A stretch of 50,983 bases of DNA from Chara braunii (taxonomy: Eukaryota > Streptophyta > Charophyceae > Charales > Characeae): NCBI GenBank assembly GCA_003427395.1, contig BFEA01000574.1, positions 454,745 through 505,727 on the forward strand, written 5' to 3'. Shown here one piece after another: positions 1 through 10,878 of the stretch. The first letter of the stretch is position 1; every line of letters starts with the position of its first letter. The notes under the pieces were generated by a model. It was not told the DNA's origin. It did not search any database and saw nothing but the letters and a program-made list of their open reading frames with translations. A program made the position numbers and the translations under genes.

Positions 1-1017
1 TTTTTTTTAACAAAACAACCCCCGCCAGTGATAGTGGTGCTGGTAAGAGCAGACACCACTAGCACCTGGGGAGCAGCTCCATCTATTGGTGGGGAGCATC
101 ACCTGCTGGAAAACGGGTCCAGCGTCCCATATACAGAGTGTAACTAGTCATTGGTATTCTAGCATTCTGCTGCGCTGTCTTACACTACGTGATAGAGGTC
201 AGTCCCGGTCGGGTCAGGACTTGTATCTAAGTCTTCCACTGCGCTATAAAGCATCATTTTTGTATGTATCAGAATGTACACTGCTTGTTGAGATTCTACT
301 TGCACTGCATTGTCCATTCGGTCCTTTTCATCACATTGCGGATCCTTGGTTTCATATGTACATCGCCCAACTGGGCATGTAATAGTTGGTATCTGAACAC
401 CGCACGTGAATCAGGACAACCTGATCTGACACGTGTGCGGGGACTAGGTAGCTGATTAGTCTTGATTGATTGACTCGAGCACACTAGTTAGCCCCCAAAA
501 TCACGATTTTGACCTCACTGCCGAAAATCGACAAATTTTTCTTCTTTTCTTGGATTTTGTTTTCCCGCTATTTCTGTTGTGGAAAATCGCAATAGCGCAA
601 CACCTGAAATTTCCGTTTTCGTTTTTCTTGTTATGACCTTGACCAATTTCGAGATACACATCCACTGGAAAGTACAATGCCATCCAACTGCAGAAAGAAA
701 TGAATGAACTTGAGAGGAGAGAGAGGAGTAGTAGAAGAAGAAGAAGTAAGAAAGAAGAAGAAGAAGATGTACACCAGCAAAGACAATGACAAGGCTCTTC
801 TTCTTCGCCCAACAATCTCCTCCTCCTTATCTCCCCCTCTTATTCATACAAGAAATAATAATACAACGTTGAATGACTGGTCCAGAATCAATGTCTGAGT
901 CCCTCTTCTACTGCAGGCATCACTTGAGGTCCACCATAGCCATGGCCGCCTCTCCCACTCTTCACTCTCATAGGTCGAGGGACTCGAGGCTTTGGCGGAC
1001 TATTGGGCTCTGCTCAG
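1..1017. other. Non-coding stretch, no gene recognised
   Basis: No reading frame here has recognisable protein motifs. The stretch 490-620 is AT-rich with repeated GAAAATC-like words, and similar words recur at 1900-2150, which suggests intronic or old repeat sequence. A purine-rich run of GAAGAA type lies near 716-770 and gives spurious Lys/Glu-rich or Ser/Leu-rich frames on either strand. A CTTCTACTGCAG sequence ending at 916 would serve as a splice acceptor for the candidate exon downstream. I see no tRNA-like or other structured RNA. Confidence 0.5.
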
Positions 1018-1172
1018 ATGCCCAAAGGACAACGCAAAGCAGCTATGGTTGCTCTAGCTCAGGCCGCCATGCCTGACTCTGCCTTGAAGCTTCTTGGTGT
1101 GGCTCTCCCCGGCTGGGGACTCCTTGCTGCAGCGCCCACCAAGGTGATGAAGATGGCTGCCACCATAGCCAG
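1018..1172 (+). CDS. Possible small coding exon ending at a splice donor
   Basis: An ATG at 1018 opens a frame of about 51 codons. It runs into a strong splice donor of the form AG|GTAAGT, with the GT at 1173-1174. The predicted peptide begins MPKGQRKAAMVALAQAAM and is basic, then Ala/Leu-rich. The frame is open upstream back to a TAG at 937-939, and an acceptor-like CTTCTACTGCAG ends at 916. I do not recognise the product. It could be a host exon, a transposon ORF or a chance frame. The donor match and base composition are the only support. Confidence 0.2.
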
Positions 1173-2513
1173 GTAAGTACCCCTGGCGCTCCTCCCCCTT
1201 CCTTCCTCCTTCCTCCTTCTTCCTCCCTCATGTCCTTCTTCTTGCTCCCCAGCAGCGCTGCTCCATCCAGCACTCCACCAGTGTGTCGCCAAACTTGCAC
1301 ACCGAAAAAGAGGCCGGGTCTTCCGCCCGGCCGGAAGATATAGCCGCCTGCTTTGCCTCTTGGGCGGTGACTTCCAGGCCGCTGGCCTTCCCAAGCAACC
1401 GGTACCTCCTCCTCTTTTTGGAGGGAACATCATCGCAGACTCTGATATTGCCCCTACAGGCCCTAGACTCGCACTGGTACCCGCTAGACCTAGCCTACAC
1501 TACCGGCCTCTAAAAATGCCACTTTTGTCTTCTTCTGCTCGGCCTCCGGTACCTGCATATTTACCCCCCTGCCGGGTGCGGTACCGGCCTACCCGCTACT
1601 TGAGTGCTTTTTCCCCTGCTGCAACCCTTCGAAGCCACGGCGACAGATAAGTACCGGCCCTGAGGGCCCAACGAACGAACAAGTGCCCTGGCGGGCCACA
1701 CACACACACACTCGTACCAACCAGCACTCAGACAGGCATGGTCACACACTTAAGCCAACCAGCACTCAGACAGACATGCAGTCCAGCAAGCACACACACA
1801 CACAGACTTAGCAGGCGGGGAACTCAGTAGGGCATTCAGTCTATGAGCAAAACTCAGAAATCAGCTGTGTGTTTCAGTCCGTGTTCGGACGGGTTATCAC
1901 ATTCTTCTGAAATTTTGAAATTTCGTTGTTGGAAAATCCGGAAAATCTTTTTTCGAAAATTTTGATTTCCTTTTGCAATTTCCCGTTATTTAGAAATCCG
2001 GAATATTTTTTTCCGAAATTTGTTTTTTTTAAAACGGTACAGGGAATCCCTCTTGCAGTTATTATTCTCTAGACTGCGCGTACGCTCATCTGCGTAATTC
2101 CGAATATTTTGTTGTATTTCATTTTCGGAATTCTTTAGCGGAAAATCATTTGCAGTATGAAAGTTTGAATTTTGTTCTCATTGGTAATTTCGCACTTCAG
2201 GGGGAATTGAGAGGCCTACTGAACTTGCAAATGAGTATTTTCTTTCTTTTTCTCGAATTTTTTTGCAAAGTTCAAACTTTTCTTTTTTTATTACTAGTGG
2301 CTCCTTATCTGGGCGATTTATCCCACTCACCCCTCCCCACCTACGTTGTTGCCCCCTCTGATCCTACCTTCTCTATCTGTCTTCGGGTACCCCCTGCGGC
2401 GGCATTGGTGAGTTGCCACGTCAGCAGGCCACGTCAGCCAACAGCAGTGCCACATCAGCAGCAGGGGGTACCACGTCACCTGGTCTATGCTTACGCGCTC
2501 GCAAACAGCCATC
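1173..2513. other. Non-coding stretch upstream of the gypsy relic, with short direct repeats
   Basis: The stretch 1173-1680 is C/T-rich, as expected for an intron or UTR. A direct repeat beginning CCAACCAGCACTCAGACAG occurs twice, at about 1717 and 1754, next to short CA runs at about 1697-1711 and 1790-1803. The stretch 1890-2290 is AT-rich with many GAAATTT-like words. The upstream LTR and primer binding site of the gypsy element starting at 2514 should lie here, but I could not find a TG...CA boundary or a convincing tRNA-complementary site. Confidence 0.4.
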
Positions 2514-4034
2514 ATGGACCAGATGTCCGGGGAAACGGACGAGGCCTATTAGGCCCGGATGCTGCTTCTGATTACCGAAGCCAAGCACCCGTTGGATGCA
2601 GTAGTAGCCGCAACAAAGAAGAAGGCAGAGGACGCCGAGAAGGCACGTCTGTTGGCAATTGAACAGCAGCGCCAGCAAGACGAGGCAGCAGCAAAGGCTG
2701 CCAATGAAGAATGACTTCAACGACGCGAGAAGATATTCAGCGGAGAGCGAGCTTTGCTCACAATGGCAGCGGACTGGCCGGTCGAGGCTGCGAATGGGAA
2801 GCTGGAAGAGAGTGGAAACAAGATCTCTCTACTCCTCTCCCATCTCACGGACCTCCTGGCCACGTGCATTGCACAGCAGGAGGACATTCACAACCTCGAC
2901 GACGAGGTTCAGACACACAATCAGGTGTTTGACCAACTCACCAGCCACCTTCAGCAGTTGGAACAAACCGTCGCCGCCCCCGTTGCCAGCTCTTCCAACA
3001 CCTTCGATCGCCTTGAGGCATTCGAGATTGACGTCGGATCCCTCAAGGACGGCGTGCAGTTACAGCAAAACGCCATGCAACAGTTGGAGGAATGGATCTG
3101 TACTGCCACCACTCACTCGAGATCGGAACCACACGAGACAACTCCAAAGTTCGATGATCAGGAGATCCTCTACGATTCGATGAAGACGGACCTGATTCCG
3201 TGGTTCCGCAAATTCGAACTCAAGTTGCAACTACACTACGTCATCGAGCACAAGCATCACGCGTACTTATACTCCCGCTCGGGAGGCGCGTGCCAAGCAT
3301 GGCTGGACAATCTCTTGTCCAAGTACGGAGTGCTGGCTGTCGACTTGCATACCAAGATCAGCTGGGATGATCTAAAGACATCGTAGCGTAAGCGGTTCCA
3401 AGTAGAGCCGCCAGAGATCAACGCAATGAACAAGCTGATGGTCTTCGAACAACTCACGCTGCCGAGTGTTGACCGGATTGCCGAGTACCAACGCTTGGCA
3501 TCCATCCCAGACATTCAAATGGGTTTCAAAGCCATCAAACACTACTTCATCTCGAGGTCGTATCCGGTGTTGGGCATCGCCTTGACTCACGCCGAGGACA
3601 CCCTGACGACACCAGCGGAGCTCTTCGACAAGGCCGCGCAGATTATTGTTACGAACAAGGAGGCTAAGAACCTCCACCGTTTGTCTGCGACAGGCCTGAG
3701 CAGAGATCAGTATCGGTCGAAAATGGTCGTGGTCGCGGCGACAACGCCAATCGACCAAACTAGCGAGGCCGTGTCTGCCAATGAAGGGGACAGACTCGCA
3801 ACCGCCTGGGATGGTGGCCGCCCCGGCAAAGGCCGAGGACGCGGCAAGACGAAGACAAACACCGCATCTAGCCCCGGGCCCGGCGCAGCAGCTCCAGCCC
3901 CATGGTCCCAATACGGTCTCTCCGAGCAAGCATACAAGGCACGCATGAGATTCCGTTGTTGTTTGTGGTGTAACTGCGATCTCCGTGAGACAATGGGCTA
4001 CCCGTTGAAAGGCAAGGGCAAATCAGGAAGCTGA
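2514..4034 (+). pseudogene. Ty3/gypsy-type Gag, decayed (element A)
   Basis: The frame starts with ATG at 2514 and continues in the same phase to a TGA at 4032-4034. It is broken by in-frame stops at 2550 (TAG), 2712 (TGA) and 3384 (TAG). The order of segments is an Ala/Glu/Gln-rich coiled-coil-like N terminus (about 2560-2750), a long helical segment (2754-3120), a capsid-like region containing PWFRKFELKLQLHYV (about 3195-3250), and a Gly/Arg/Lys-rich segment (about 3800-3870). A Cys-rich stretch near 3950-3990 looks like a degraded CCHC zinc knuckle, with only part of the C-x2-C...H...C pattern left. The role would be the structural capsid polyprotein packaging retroelement RNA. The protease and RT follow in another frame from 4094. 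The family assignment rests on this order and on the downstream pol motifs. Confidence 0.8.
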
Positions 4035-4093
4035 GAACCGTCGGGAGTAAGTCGACGACACTCTCGGCGCCTTCTGAACCGGTCACTTCGCGG

Positions 4094-5500
4094 GTGACCG
4101 CCCTTCGTTCTGAGGCACATGCGGAAGTTGATAGTCCTCTTCTTTATTCTTTTGAGGACTATGTTGCCCTGCTCATTCCTACGCTGGGTACTCATGCTCA
4201 AGGACAAGACGTGTGTGCGACATCTTCTCCGTCCGGCAACGACAACTTATCGTCTTCAAGTGGTTCGTCATGGGATTCAGTGAGCGAGTTCAACATAGAG
4301 GCATTGGACTCGCTCACGTCCGAGGATTTCGCATGGCTTCCTCTTCCTACCACGGGCCTCTTGCCGAGACAGCAATGTGCAGCATTATGGGCTCATCTTC
4401 ATACGTACTTATCCTTCTATGCACCACCAACTTCGTCGATGGATGACGAAGTCGCGGTGGGGGACATCCTTGTGTATGTTACCAAGGGGGCCCGCGAGTT
4501 TCACAAGCAGCGGTACGATGACAACAACGCACCGCTCCTCTATGTCTACGTCCAAGTTGGGCAAGCGTCCTGCAGCGCTTCGCTGGATAGCGGCGCGTCT
4601 CGCAATTTTATGAGCCTGACCTTTATGCAAAAGGTTGGCATTGGCGCACAAGTTCGAAGGAAGGCAAACTGGACGACGATCAACTTGGCGGACGAAAGGA
4701 CGCAACAACTTATCGACCACTACATCGAGGTCATACCAGTGTATTTCGCACCTCATGCATGCAAACCGGTGACATTCGGCATTTTGGACACGGACTTCGA
4801 CATGCCTTGGCTTGCAAGTGCGGATCACATGGTCAACTTCCACCTGCGGACTCTTACCGTTCGCGACGTCTTCGGCGCTGAAGTGTCGTGTGTTATTTCT
4901 CTTTCACACCCTTCGATTCGGTGCCAAGTGGTAACGGCCAAGTCATTCCGGGCTACTTGTGTTTAAGAGCAGCCCGACGAAATCGACCTATGCTTCCTAC
5001 GGACCGTCACGGTAACCGACTCTTCACCCACGGACTTGTCTTCGGACCCCCGCGTGGTGCAGTTGCTTGACGAGTTCGTCGACATCTTCGAGTCACCTAC
5101 CGGTGTGGTGCCAGATCGGCCGATCTCTCACGAGATCATTCTTGAGGCCAGTGTCGTGCCGCCAAAAGGTTGCATTTATCGCATGAGCGAGGAGGAGCTC
5201 ACAGTCCTCTGAGTGCAGCTCGATGACTTGTTGGACAAGGGTTGGTTTCGCCCTAGTAGCTCTCTATACGGAGCGCTAGTTCTCTTCGTACGAAAGAAGA
5301 ACAAGGATCTACGATTGTGCATCGACTACTGTAAGCTCAACACGCAAACCATCAAGAATGTGGGTTTTTTTCCTCGCATCGGCGATCTTCTTGAGCGATT
5401 GGGCGGCGCAAAGTATTTTTTGAACTTGGATTTGACGTCGGGATATCATCAAATCTCGATCCGACCAGACGATCACTACAAATCTGCATTCAAGACGCGG
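4094..5500 (+). pseudogene. Ty3/gypsy-type Pol fragment: aspartic protease and 5' part of reverse transcriptase (element A)
   Basis: One phase runs from 4094 to 5500, with stops only at 4964-4966 (TAA) and 5210-5212 (TGA). The retropepsin active site is clear as LDSGAS with the Asp codon at 4585-4587, followed by a hydrophobic strand typical of gypsy proteases. After the first stop comes the linker with VVQLLDEFVDIFESP. The RT fingers and palm then begin, with [25 protein letters not shown] and the motif A region [14 protein letters not shown] (catalytic Asp at 5429-5431). The sequence is cut right after FKTR at 5500, where element B begins, so the xxDD motif, RNase H and integrase are missing. 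CIDYCKLN has Cys where the family usually has Arg, which fits a CGT to TGT change. The element is dead. Confidence 0.9.
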
Positions 5501-6359
5501 TGTCGGGGCAAATACCATGACAAGGGTATTTGCCGGGGGTTTTCAACGTCTGACGTCGTCCGACTTCTGTATTGAATAGAAGGACTTGATGAGACGACGT
5601 TTGCCAAAAGTTTATTCAGACCTGACCTATGACTGACAGACTAAAAGTTTTCGAACGTTAGTCCGAATGCGTGTGGCGTCCAGGAGTAATGAATGTGTAT
5701 GGTAATGCTTTGCTTTTGTCAAAGCCGCAGGAATATGCGGACGCGTGAACAGTAAGGCTAAACCGATTCAGGGCCTTGATGGGCTAAAGAGGTTTTTTTT
5801 TTTGTCTGGGCCGCGGAGGTTGACATCGAGCCACGAGGCTGATAGGCCGAGATCACGCGGCCTACCAACGGTGTAAGGCATGCTGGCAAGGCCTGTAGGG
5901 CCACAGGCACGCGGGCAGGGCTTGCAGGGCCGTAGGCCGACAGAGCTTGCGAGGCCATAGGCGGACGGGGCATACAAATTCCCGCCATGGGGGGATAGTG
6001 GTTGGGCTAGCTCTTCTTATAAAAGAGCAGCTCTTATCACTGTTGTGATAGGAGCTAGCCCAGTAGGTTATAGCAGGTGACTCATACCCAGCAGGTACTC
6101 GGATCGAAGCCAACATACTTGGGCTAGCTCCTTTTGGAGCTGGCTGTTCGTGATGCTACCGGCGCGCCAGATCTGGCCGTCGATCTGGAGGATCGCGCGG
6201 TCTAGATCAGCCGCGCCGAAAATTGCATGGCCCCTGCGCTTTCAAGGATGACACGCATAAATCAAGAAAAAAAAGGGAAAAAAAATAAATATAAAACTGA
6301 TTGAAGGAGTAGCGCCACATGGCGCATCAAGAAGTGACAGGGGCTTCATACGTACCAAA

Positions 6360-6390
6360 CAGTCGCCCGTGGAAACGGGCGACTGTTTTT
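6360..6390 (+). terminator. Perfect 11-bp stem with GGAA loop followed by T-run (LTR copy 1)
   Basis: The arms CAGTCGCCCGT (6360-6370) and ACGGGCGACTG (6375-6385) are fully complementary around a GGAA tetraloop, and TTTTT follows at once. This is the shape of an intrinsic terminator or an RNA polymerase III stop after a stem. In a eukaryotic LTR its real function is unknown, and an RNA-processing or packaging element is equally possible. The copy at 19654-19679 keeps the structure with one mismatch. Confidence 0.4.
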
Positions 6391-6848
6391 CTACATGAGG
6401 TGGGTTCAAGCTGCTTTTTGTTTCTTCTTCTTTTTTTCTTTTTTTTTTTAGATTTTATTTTAGATTTCCTCTAGATTTTGTGTTTTCCCTTTTGAGATTT
6501 CGTTTGGATTTTGTTTTTCTCTTTTTTTTATGGCACCCGTTCGTTTTGGCGAACGGGTCGTGACTGTGGCCGAGGTCCCATTAGCAAAGAGGATCGGATT
6601 GAGCTCATGAATCTGAACGTGTTGTCAGCAGAGATGCGGAAAAGCAGTCCAATCTCGATTTTCTGCACCTCTTCGCAAACGGGTCTAGATTCAGGCGTTC
6701 AACCCAATCCTTGTTGCTAGTAGGACCTCGCCCTGTGCCAGACTGTTTCATCGGACTTCCACCGACTCATCAGGAGGTTGAACCTCGACAGTCGTCGACA
6801 GGCAGCGAAGTCGAGTAAACCTTCCCCTATAGAGGGGAAGTATACACT

Positions 6849-6851
<3 letters not shown>

Positions 6852-6914
<63 letters not shown>
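6852..6914. repeat. (AG)n microsatellite in LTR copy 1
   Basis: An uninterrupted AG dinucleotide run. The same position in LTR copy 3 carries a longer AG run from about 20164 that enters an assembly gap at 20247, so the tract is length-variable between copies. Confidence 0.95.
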
Positions 6915-6917
<3 letters not shown>

Positions 6918-7004
6918 GAGGGGAGCGACTTGCCTGGCGGCTGCTGCGACGTGACCACAACCCAGGTAAGTTTCTTTCTTCTTTCTTTTCTTTTTTTTTT
7001 TTTC

Positions 7005-7085
7005 TTATTTTGTTTTCTTATTTTGTTTTCCTATTTTGTTTTCTTATTTTGTTTTTTTATTTTGTTTTTTAATTTTGTTTTTGTC
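7005..7085. repeat. TTTTGTTTTCTTA-type tandem repeat
   Basis: Short tandem units of about 13-14 bases, rich in T, follow a GTAAGT donor-like sequence at about 6965-6970. The same tract is at 20437-20530 in LTR copy 3, while LTR copy 2 has a pure T run at about 11065-11140 instead. Translations through it are low complexity and not genes. Confidence 0.85.
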
Positions 7086-7668
7086 TTTGTTTTGAGGTGT
7101 CCTGGTGTTGTTGTGGCTGCGTCCGTTCGTCTTCGGGAATGGGCTGCAGCACTCCGAGTTAGCAGTGCCCGAACCTGGCACTGTTTGTGGCCGGGTGCGG
7201 GCGCGTGTTGCAGTATGGGAGAGAAGCCCTTGTTGAGCCTGACTCCTGTCTGGCCGAAGTGACCCCTGAACCGCCTGTTCGTTGCTAAGCAACGGGCTGA
7301 CCCTCACAAAGAAATAATGGGGGGTAAGTAAGAAAAAAAAGGAAAGAAAGAAAAATGAGAAAGGAAAAAAGGGAGTAACGGCCACGTACGTGGCCGCGGG
7401 CGTAGGATAGATGCAGGGGGTGGAAGGTTCTAGGTGATGATAAGACTATGCCTGTTCGTTTTTTAACAGGCTGCAGTCTAGCTGGGTACAACCGTTTCCT
7501 GGAGCATGTGGCCTGCGGGGAAGGCCGGATGCTTCTAGAAATGAATGACCTTGGTTCCCTTGGGGAAAACCAAGGTATTGGGCTCCTGGCCATCGATTTA
7601 GATCAAGGGCCAGGAGCTCTGACAAATTTTGCCTAGCTGTGGCCAAGGTAGCTGCCCACAACCATCAG

Positions 7669-7685
7669 CTGGCTATAAAAGCCAG
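7669..7685 (+). promoter_or_regulatory. TATA box inside a perfect 6-bp palindrome (LTR copy 1)
   Basis: TATAAAA at 7674-7680 lies in CTGGCT-ATAAA-AGCCAG (7669-7685), whose arms are exact complements. The same arrangement is at 11731-11747, and at 21102-21118 with one arm base changed. Position inside a long LTR and conservation in three copies support it as the LTR promoter core, with transcription expected about 25-35 bases downstream near 7705. The start site itself is inferred. Confidence 0.6.
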
Positions 7686-8050
7686 CACTCCACCCAACAG
7701 CCTCACACTTGTGGCAGTGCTGCTGGGGCATTCACTTGACTGAATGATGGCTAGTTGCTGCATGTTGTTGGAGAAGGGCGGAGCTGCCGGTGGAGGTGCT
7801 GAGGTGGAGAGTGGAGGTCTGCAGGTTCAAGGGGGACACCGCTGGAGGAGGAAAAGGGAGGCTGCCATAGCCGCTGCTTCATTTGGTGAAGTGCAGGGAA
7901 GGTGCTGCCTGCACCGCGCGGCTGCGGCAATTGTTTTTGTTGCGGTGCAGGGGAGGCTCTGCCCGTTTTACATGGCGGCGGCGGTGTATTTTTGCTGGCG
8001 CTGCGTGAACACTGCCTAATTTTTTTTTTGGCGGCAGTTGTGCGTTCTAG

Positions 8051-8290
8051 GTAGTGGCGCGGAAGCGCTGCCGAAATTTTGCGGCAGCTGCACAGGTTCT
8101 AACGGCGGTGGCGCGGAAGCGCTGCCGGATTTTTGCGGCAATGGCATTGGGTTTATGACAGTGGTGGGGAAGAGCTACCGGATTTTTGCGGCGACGGCAT
8201 TGATTTTAACGGCAGTGGTGCGGAAGTGCTGCCGTTTGTTTTGGCACGGCGGCAACGACGTTGTCAGTGAGGAAGTGCTACCATTTTTTT
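8051..8290 (+). repeat. Array of GGAA-loop hairpins, period about 53 bp (LTR copy 1)
   Basis: GGAA occurs at 8061, 8115, 8168, 8222 and 8271 (steps of 54, 53, 54 and 49). It is flanked on the left by GGYRGTGGYGC-like and on the right by GCGCTGCC-like sequence. The arms are complementary if G-T pairs are allowed: the unit at 8103-8127 has CGGTGGCGC opposite GCGCTGCCG. GGAA belongs to the GNRA tetraloop class when read as RNA on the LTR coding strand. Between units lies a GGATTTTTGCGGC-type spacer. The same array, with the same steps, is present in LTR copies 2 and 3. Confidence 0.6.
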
Positions 8291-8635
8291 GGCACGGTGG
8301 CAGCAACATTTTTGGTGGAATCTTGCTGCCGAGATTGGCGGTGGTGTCGATGTTATTTTTTTATACTGGCAGCACGTCGGCGGCACTATTGTGAGGGAAG
8401 ATTAATTCGGGTTTTGCGTCAGTGGAGACAATTTTTGTGTGTGATCTCACGCTGGTGTTGCGGGGCAGCCGTGGTACCGGGTTGACGGCACAACAAGCAG
8501 CGGTGCGCGGCTATTAAGGTGAATTTCAGTGTGGCCTAGAGGTTGGGCTAACGTTGATGCACGATTGGGTGCGGTAGTGGTGCGTGGGCTGGTGACATGA
8601 GGAGGACGCGGAGTGAGTGCTCGCGACAATAACTA

Positions 8636-9154
8636 TTGGAGTTGCAAGACTTGTGGGGTGCGCCAGGAAGACATCCTTATTTTTGGGAGGCTTGCGGCAC
8701 ATGCAGTTTCAACCAGGGCCACCTTTATTTTTTGGGCGGCGCGCAGCGCAAGCGGGATTTGATTTTGAGACCATCCAGTGCTGTGGCGGTAACGTGGGAC
8801 CATCAGAGATCATTTTGGGACTAGGTGGGACTGATTTTCAAGATCCGAACCGACATATTGGAGTGGGTATTGTGAGCGTATGTGGTACTTGGAAACGGCG
8901 TGGACTTGCAATTGGTTGTGAGTATCCGTAATGGGGGAAGTACGGTTGGGATTGTTGGGACCACGTGGGACTCATTGTTGAGAACACCCTCCTGGAGGGT
9001 TATCTCACTTGAGTTTTTCAGTGGATGTGACTTTGGCTCATACGAGCACTTGAAGAGTAAGGTGGTCGTCATTCAGTGGAACGACCACGAGTCGTGGAGT
9101 TGTGAGGTGCATATTTCTAGCTTTAACGACTATCGTCTTTTCAACTTTGACTAG
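8636..9154 (+). pseudogene. LTR-encoded ORF relic, copy 1 (interrupted)
   Basis: This is the counterpart of the 182-codon open frame at 12693-13241. Here the frame is broken by a TAG (CAG in copy 2) and a TGA (AGA in copy 2), leaving an open C-terminal part from 8882 to 9154 of 90 codons. The C-terminal part contains WDSLLRTPSWRVISLEFF and then VVVIQWNDHESWSCEVHI, a strand pair resembling the module in element C. The product is unrecognised. The downstream stem CTTGAGTGA/TCACTCAAG follows just after the stop. Confidence 0.4.
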
Positions 9155-10858
9155 AATACTACTCGGCTTTCTTGAGTGAGCCGGAGTAAGCTTCACTCAA
9201 GTTTAGTGAGTTGAATGATTCAGATTCCCTTTCACACTTGTGTGAGACCATACTTTGCTTGACCTTGTTGTTTTGAACGTCCAAAAGAAAAGGCAGAGGA
9301 AAGTCGTGTGAATCATGCATGAGAATGGAAAAATCTGACTTGAGTATGGGATTGTATGGTTTTCCTTTGAACTTGTTTTCTTTGCATGTTGTACAGGTAG
9401 GTAGGAGGATGCTTGCTATGGAGATTGACTTTGCCTGTTGGGAAAAAGGAAAAAGATTGTCCTCTTTCTATCTTTCACCAGCCTACATGTTAAAGGTTCT
9501 TGAATTTTGGAAAGAATAATTTCAAGAAAAGCACTGAACAAAAGTTGTGAATATAATGAAAAATTGAAAATCCAGTCGATTGGACTTACAATTTTTCCAG
9601 GATTGACACATTTTATCCGGAATGACCTTCTATATCTATACCTGTCAAAGTGATTCTCATTCTTCATCTCAAACAATTTCTTTACGTCTAAGTTACCATG
9701 AACCGAGAAGGGATGATAATAATTGAAAATTACTTGTGGTGAACACATTTTTTTTTCTCTAGGAAGCATCCAAGGCGGGGGTTCGTATGCTTTCGGAATC
9801 GGCCCGGATATCGACTTGGAGTAGACCGGACTCGTCGGGGAGGTACTTTGCCGACTCGGTGGTGACGGCCTAACCTCTTAGATCCGGGTCTGCGGGTCGG
9901 GCAAGGGGAAGGAGTATCCATAGACCACTTCCTAGAGGAGAGGCATGCAACACTTCAAGCCATGCACCTGATTGAGAATCATCCGCGAAGCAACCTTTCA
10001 TCCAGGAATATTGAGAGTGTATGGAGACAGGCGTATGCGTGTTTAATCATAGGTCGGCGTTAGTTGGAATGAATAACTTTGGCAGCGCGTCTCATCAAGT
10101 CAAAACTAAGGCAATCCGACTACCTGGTCGGCTGCATCAAAGTTATTATCGGTAGCCAACTTCTCGTTGACGATTGTATGATTGTTTTGTGAAATTCGAC
10201 CCGGGGTGGTCGGATTGTTTTTGATATCGTTTTGTTGGATGTACTATATGATGATTCTGATTCTTTCAGTCATCATTTCATATTGGGCATGTCCCTGTCG
10301 ACTACGGTCGACTCTTTTTTGGTGAAATTATGAGTGTTTGTTATAACTTTCTTTTGATTGTGTGTCTAAGGGATTAGGATTAATTTTGTGGTTTCACGCT
10401 TGGTTGAGACCGTCCTAGTCGACCGGCGTCCGCTTCGTACTAAGGAGATCAACACCCTGAAGAATGAACGACGTTCAGGTCCACTTGGCGTTAACCAATG
10501 TATCTATACTACGACGAACGAGCAAACGCCCTCGGCTGACCTACCTCTGCAATTGCATCTAAAAACTTTCGCACGTGGGTCGGTAGCTCGGTAGGGATAC
10601 GCCCCTAAGGGTGGTGACAGGCCCTTAGGGAAGGTAGCTTATGCCCCGCGGGAACCTATCCTGTCGTAGGGGACCGTGGGATGTATTGTTGGCGCACCCG
10701 GCCAGAGCGGTGAGGGACGATGCGACCACACACCGTCTCGGCGGCTCGCGGGATTATTTATGCATCGTCCTATGTTGTCTTTGATTTTGTTTTTGTTTTA
10801 CTCCTGCGTGACATGGCCGGGAGGACCCTCGTTCACGCGAGGGTCGATACGCTCGACA
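9155..10858. other. 3' part of LTR copy 1, non-coding with intron-like signals
   Basis: No gene is recognised. The tract holds a 9-bp stem (CTTGAGTGA/TCACTCAAG) just after the ORF relic, a TTTTTTTTCTCTAG acceptor-like sequence ending near 9762, and a G/C-rich terminal 300 bp. The terminal 300 bp contains CGTGGGTCGGTAGCTCGGTAGGGATACGCC-like blocks that recur, reverse-complemented and diverged, at 23330-23420. The last bases GCTCGACA are the LTR end. All of this is repeated at 13242-14947. Confidence 0.6.
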
Positions 10859-10860
10859 GG

Positions 10861-10878
10861 TGGCACTGTTGCCAGGGA
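10861..10878 (+). other. Decayed primer binding site after LTR copy 1
   Basis: TGGCACTGTTGCCAGGGA sits two bases after the LTR terminus, at the place where the second copy has TGGCGCCGTTGTCGGGGA. It differs from that site at four positions, so it is probably no longer a functional tRNA primer site. Confidence 0.6.

Larger units (their letters stand above)
5501..10858 (+). mobile_element. Long LTR of element B, copy 1
   Basis: The LTR starts with TGTCGGGGCA at 5501, exactly where the element A reverse transcriptase is interrupted. The same sequence starts again at 18771 (TGTCGAGGCA) and stays collinear for more than 4 kb. The right end is GCTCGACA at 10858, two bases before a primer-binding-site-like sequence, so the LTR has TGTCG...CGACA inverted ends. 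The length of about 5.36 kb is far beyond ordinary LTRs and compares with plant LARD-type elements. Inside are a GCAAATACC-type inverted repeat at the very start, a stem-loop plus T-run (6360-6390), a GA microsatellite, a TATA box (7674-7680), a hairpin array (8051-8290) and an ORF relic (8636-9154). The boundaries rest on the repeat comparison and terminal dinucleotides; the target duplication could not be confirmed. Confidence 0.75.

Noticed and set aside
1059-1433. 124-codon minus-strand ORF opposite the candidate exon
   Set aside because: It is a shadow frame over C/T-rich sequence with no motif. The plus strand has the better splice signal.
7744-8485. ORFs over the GGAA array (about 91, 118 and 74 codons)
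   Set aside because: They follow the tandem hairpin repeats, are Gly/Cys/Arg-rich without motifs, and shift between the three LTR copies.
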